NCBI GenBank assembly: GCA_036389715.1
Contig: DASVWH010000207.1
Coordinates: 1-7,956 of the forward strand
Direction of reading: 5' to 3'
DNA: 7,956 bases
Origin: DASVWH01 sp036389715
Lineage (GTDB): Bacteria > Acidobacteriota > Blastocatellia > Pyrinomonadales > Pyrinomonadaceae
The position numbers and the translations under genes were made by a program. Below the pieces are notes generated by a model that saw only the letters and a list, made by a program, of their open reading frames with translations, was not told the origin of the DNA and searched no databases. Shown here one piece after another: positions 6,645 to 7,956 of the stretch (positions within the stretch are counted from its first letter, which is position 1; every line of letters begins with the position of its first letter).

Positions 6645-6756
6645 GTTTTCTTACTCGCTCGTTCGTCAAATGCAAAGGAGGGCCATTAGCTTAGCACAGG
6701 TCCGGGCGATTGGCTGTCCGTGGTTTTTCAGCTGTGCGCGCCGCTTCGTGCAGCGG

Positions 6757-6785
6757 TGGAAAGATTCGGTCGAGACGAGTAGTAT
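6757..6785 (+). promoter_or_regulatory. Weak candidate promoter for the J-domain gene
   Basis: TGGAAA (6757-6762) and TAGTAT (6780-6785), each 4 of 6 to consensus, are 17 bases apart just upstream of the J-domain start. Some plus-strand promoter must exist in the 170-base divergent gap 6645-6815, and this is only the best-looking candidate. I saw no clear minus-strand promoter in the same gap. Confidence 0.25.
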
Positions 6786-6802
6786 GGCTTGAATTCCAGC
6801 CG

Positions 6803-6807
6803 GGAGG
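6803..6807 (+). promoter_or_regulatory. Shine-Dalgarno site for the J-domain gene (decides the start)
   Basis: GGAGG lies 8 bases before ATG 6816. It favours that start over the TTG at 6789, which would add nine residues and would place this site inside the coding region. Confidence 0.75.
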
Positions 6808-6815
6808 AACGCGGG

Positions 6816-7364
6816 ATGGGGGCGGGCAGGCCCGATAAAGATTACTACTCGATCCTGGAGGCCCAAGAAGATGCCTCCGCGAGCGACATCGAGCGTTCTT
6901 ATAAGCGGCTCGCGCAGCAGCATCACCCGGACCGCGGCGGCGATGAGGAAGAGATGAAGTCGCTCAACGAGGCGTATGGCGTGCTCAGGGACGGAGAGAA
7001 ACGGCGCGCCTATGATGAGGAGCGCCGCAGGCCCGGCGAGACGCAGGAGGCATGGCAGCCCTCCGCTTCACCCTCCGCGCACGTGGACGCCGCGACGGGC
7101 CAGAGCCTGAGCGCCGTTCTCTTTCTCGCGGCGGGAGTGGCGCTGGCCTTCCTGGTGCGTTTTCAATGGATGTGGTTTCTCTGGCCGCTCGCCATCCTCG
7201 CCCTCTTTCTGGTCATCGCCGGGGTGTTGATGGCGCACGCGGCGATGCAGCGGGTCGGGAGCGAGCTGTCGGCGTCTCATCCCTGGTTCGGGGTGGGGCT
7301 GGAGGTGGCCTTCTGGGCGGTCGTCTTCGGCGGCGGCTACGGCATCTATCTTGTTCTCAGCTAG
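6816..7364 (+). CDS. J-domain protein with C-terminal membrane anchor
   Basis: 182-residue DnaJ-like co-chaperone. The J domain spans about 8-68: DYYSILEAQEDASASDIERSY (helix I and start of II), KRLAQQHHPDRGG with the HPD tripeptide at 37-39 that stimulates Hsp70 ATPase, then EEEMKSLNEAYGVLRD and KRRAYDEE (helices III and IV). A polar Pro/Ser linker (70-95) leads to three hydrophobic segments near 96-114, 120-141 and 158-181. There is no G/F region, zinc finger or substrate-binding C-terminal domain, so it is not canonical DnaJ but a class C (type III) J protein. It would recruit DnaK to the inner membrane; the client is unknown. The start is ATG 6816 with a strong ribosome site. The VOC gene follows after 33 bases, probably in the same transcript. 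Confidence 0.9.
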   Translation: MGAGRPDKDYYSILEAQEDASASDIERSYKRLAQQHHPDRGGDEEEMKSLNEAYGVLRDGEKRRAYDEERRRPGETQEAWQPSASPSAHVDAATGQSLSAVLFLAAGVALAFLVRFQWMWFLWPLAILALFLVIAGVLMAHAAMQRVGSELSASHPWFGVGLEVAFWAVVFGGGYGIYLVLS

Positions 7365-7397
7365 GCTCGGAGAAGAGTGGTCGAAGGAAGACGAGGA

Positions 7398-7775
7398 ATG
7401 TCAATCACCGGATTGGAGCTGCTTTTCCTGGAAGTCAACGACCTGGAGGAATCAATCGCGTTTTATCACGAGCAGCTCGGCTTTGAGTTGGAGACGAGCC
7501 AGGCGACGGCCGAGCCGCCGATGGCGACGCTGCGCGCCGGGAGGCTGAAAGTGACGCTCGTACAGCAGCTTGAGACGATGCTCAGGCGCGGGCGCGGCGT
7601 CCATTTCTTTCTCGGCGTGACGGACGTTGACGCTTACTATGCAGAGTTGAAGGGGCGCGGGGCAGAGGTCACGCCGCCCGCCGACGAAGGCTGGGGCGGG
7701 CGCTTCATCACCTTGATTGACCCGGACAAGTACAGGTATTTTTTCGTCACCTGGGCCGAGGCCGAAGGTCGCTGA
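7398..7775 (+). CDS. VOC/glyoxalase-fold protein (glyoxalase/bleomycin-resistance/dioxygenase superfamily)
   Basis: 125-residue protein with the paired beta-alpha-beta-beta-beta modules of the vicinal oxygen chelate fold. Module one is GLELLFLEVNDLEESIAFYHEQLGFELE (5-32) with strands MATLRAGRLKVTLVQ. Module two is GVHFFLGVTDVDAYYAELKGRGAEV (67-91), ending GRFITLIDPDKYRYFFVTW. The usual metal ligands are partly absent: L8 occupies the position normally His in the first strand, and the final DPDGNxxE motif reads DPDKYRYF, with F115 in place of the metal-binding Glu. H69 is kept. It may therefore be a binding protein, as in the bleomycin-resistance branch, rather than a metalloenzyme. No substrate can be assigned. 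ATG 7398 is preferred over GTG 7377 because AAGGA (7384-7388) is well placed for it. Length is typical for a single-domain VOC protein, which would act as a homodimer. Confidence 0.88.
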   Translation: MSITGLELLFLEVNDLEESIAFYHEQLGFELETSQATAEPPMATLRAGRLKVTLVQQLETMLRRGRGVHFFLGVTDVDAYYAELKGRGAEVTPPADEGWGGRFITLIDPDKYRYFFVTWAEAEGR

Positions 7776-7792
7776 CGAGGGAATGGAAAGCC

Positions 7793-7818
7793 CCGGCGCG
7801 AGAGCCGTGCGCGCCCGG
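7793..7818 (+). other. GC-rich hairpin after the VOC gene
   Basis: CCGGCGCG (7793-7800) can pair with CGCGCCCGG (7810-7818) with one bulged C and a 9-base loop. No T-run follows, so it might attenuate, stabilise the 3' end of the message, or mean nothing. It sits in the 110-base gap before the next start codon. Confidence 0.25.
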
Positions 7819-7870
7819 TGAATCAGGGGCGATGCTTCGAGCAAACGGTTGATGCAATTCATCTTCAAAA

Positions 7871-7875
7871 AGGAG
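7871..7875 (+). promoter_or_regulatory. Shine-Dalgarno site for the gene starting at 7886
   Basis: AGGAG preceded by an A-run (AAAAAGGAG) lies 10 bases before ATG 7886. It is the main support for a real gene beginning there. Confidence 0.6.
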
Positions 7876-7885
7876 AACGGATAGG

Positions 7886-7956
7886 ATGGCGTTGCAGCAC
7901 ATAGAGAATCTGTTGAGGCGATACAGGGGGCAGACCGTTGACATCAAGACGGTTTC
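7886..7956 (+). CDS. Start of an unrecognised gene, cut by the window edge
   Basis: ATG 7886 opens a frame that reaches the window end: MALQHIENLLRRYRGQTVDI, then KTV and a partial codon. It is too short for my family recognition. A helix (HIENLLRRY) followed by a strand-like GQTVDIKTV would suit the beginning of a small barrel such as an LSm/Sm-like or DUF2642-like protein, but that is a guess. A good ribosome site precedes it, and third-position G/C is high. It may be transcribed with the J-domain and VOC genes, although the 110-base gap and hairpin leave that open. Confidence 0.6.
   Translation, partial: MALQHIENLLRRYRGQTVDIKTV

Noticed and set aside
6741..6756. CCGCT/AGCGG hairpin in the divergent gap as an operator
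   Set aside because: A 5-bp stem in GC-rich DNA is expected by chance, and nothing ties it to either promoter.
6610..6792. 60-residue plus-strand frame in the divergent gap
   Set aside because: It has no ribosome site, overlaps the start of the minus-strand gene and has no protein-like pattern.

Overview
The window looks like chromosomal DNA from a GC-rich bacterium. Most coding regions have strong G/C bias at third codon positions, antisense frames stay open for long stretches, and two genes appear to start with TTG. Nothing in it fixes the taxonomy. The gene mix (hybrid histidine kinase, secreted M1 peptidase, many small unnamed conserved-looking proteins) and the mixed use of Shine-Dalgarno sites would fit an Acidobacteriota-type genome, but that is only a guess. 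The left edge is clearly AT-richer and carries the end of an IS1595/ISXO2-type transposase, so a mobile element borders the segment.

Layout from left to right: (1) 3-137, C-terminal end of an IS1595-family transposase; (2) 189-857, DedA/SNARE-associated membrane protein, translated from a TTG start with a good ribosome binding site; (3) 948-1120, a complete single-gene tRNA unit with a near-consensus promoter, tRNA-Pro(CGG) and an intrinsic terminator; (4) 1280-2944, a soluble hybrid histidine kinase (PAS-HisKA-HATPase-REC); (5) 3153-3425, an unrecognised 90-residue protein with a lysine-rich N terminus, behind a plausible sigma70-type promoter; (6) 3587-4507, a class I SAM-dependent methyltransferase. 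Then, on the minus strand and convergent with these, (7) 4563-6248, a secreted M1 zinc metallopeptidase, preceded in its likely operon by (8) 6285-6644, an unrecognised 119-residue protein. Divergent from that pair are (9) 6816-7364, a J-domain protein with three predicted membrane helices, (10) 7398-7775, a VOC/glyoxalase-fold protein, and (11) the first codons of an unrecognised gene from 7886 to the window edge.

The genes do not assemble into one pathway. Likely co-transcribed groups are 6644 to 4563 (minus) and 6816 to 7775 (plus, perhaps continuing through 7886). The others look like separate transcription units. No intergenic stretch exceeds about 300 bases without a gene; the gaps hold promoters, terminators or nothing visible. 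I found no CRISPR array, toxin-antitoxin pair, phage module or defence cassette. I see no convincing new multi-gene system. The best leads are the three unrecognised proteins (3153-3425, 6285-6644 and 7886-end) and the membrane-anchored J-domain protein.
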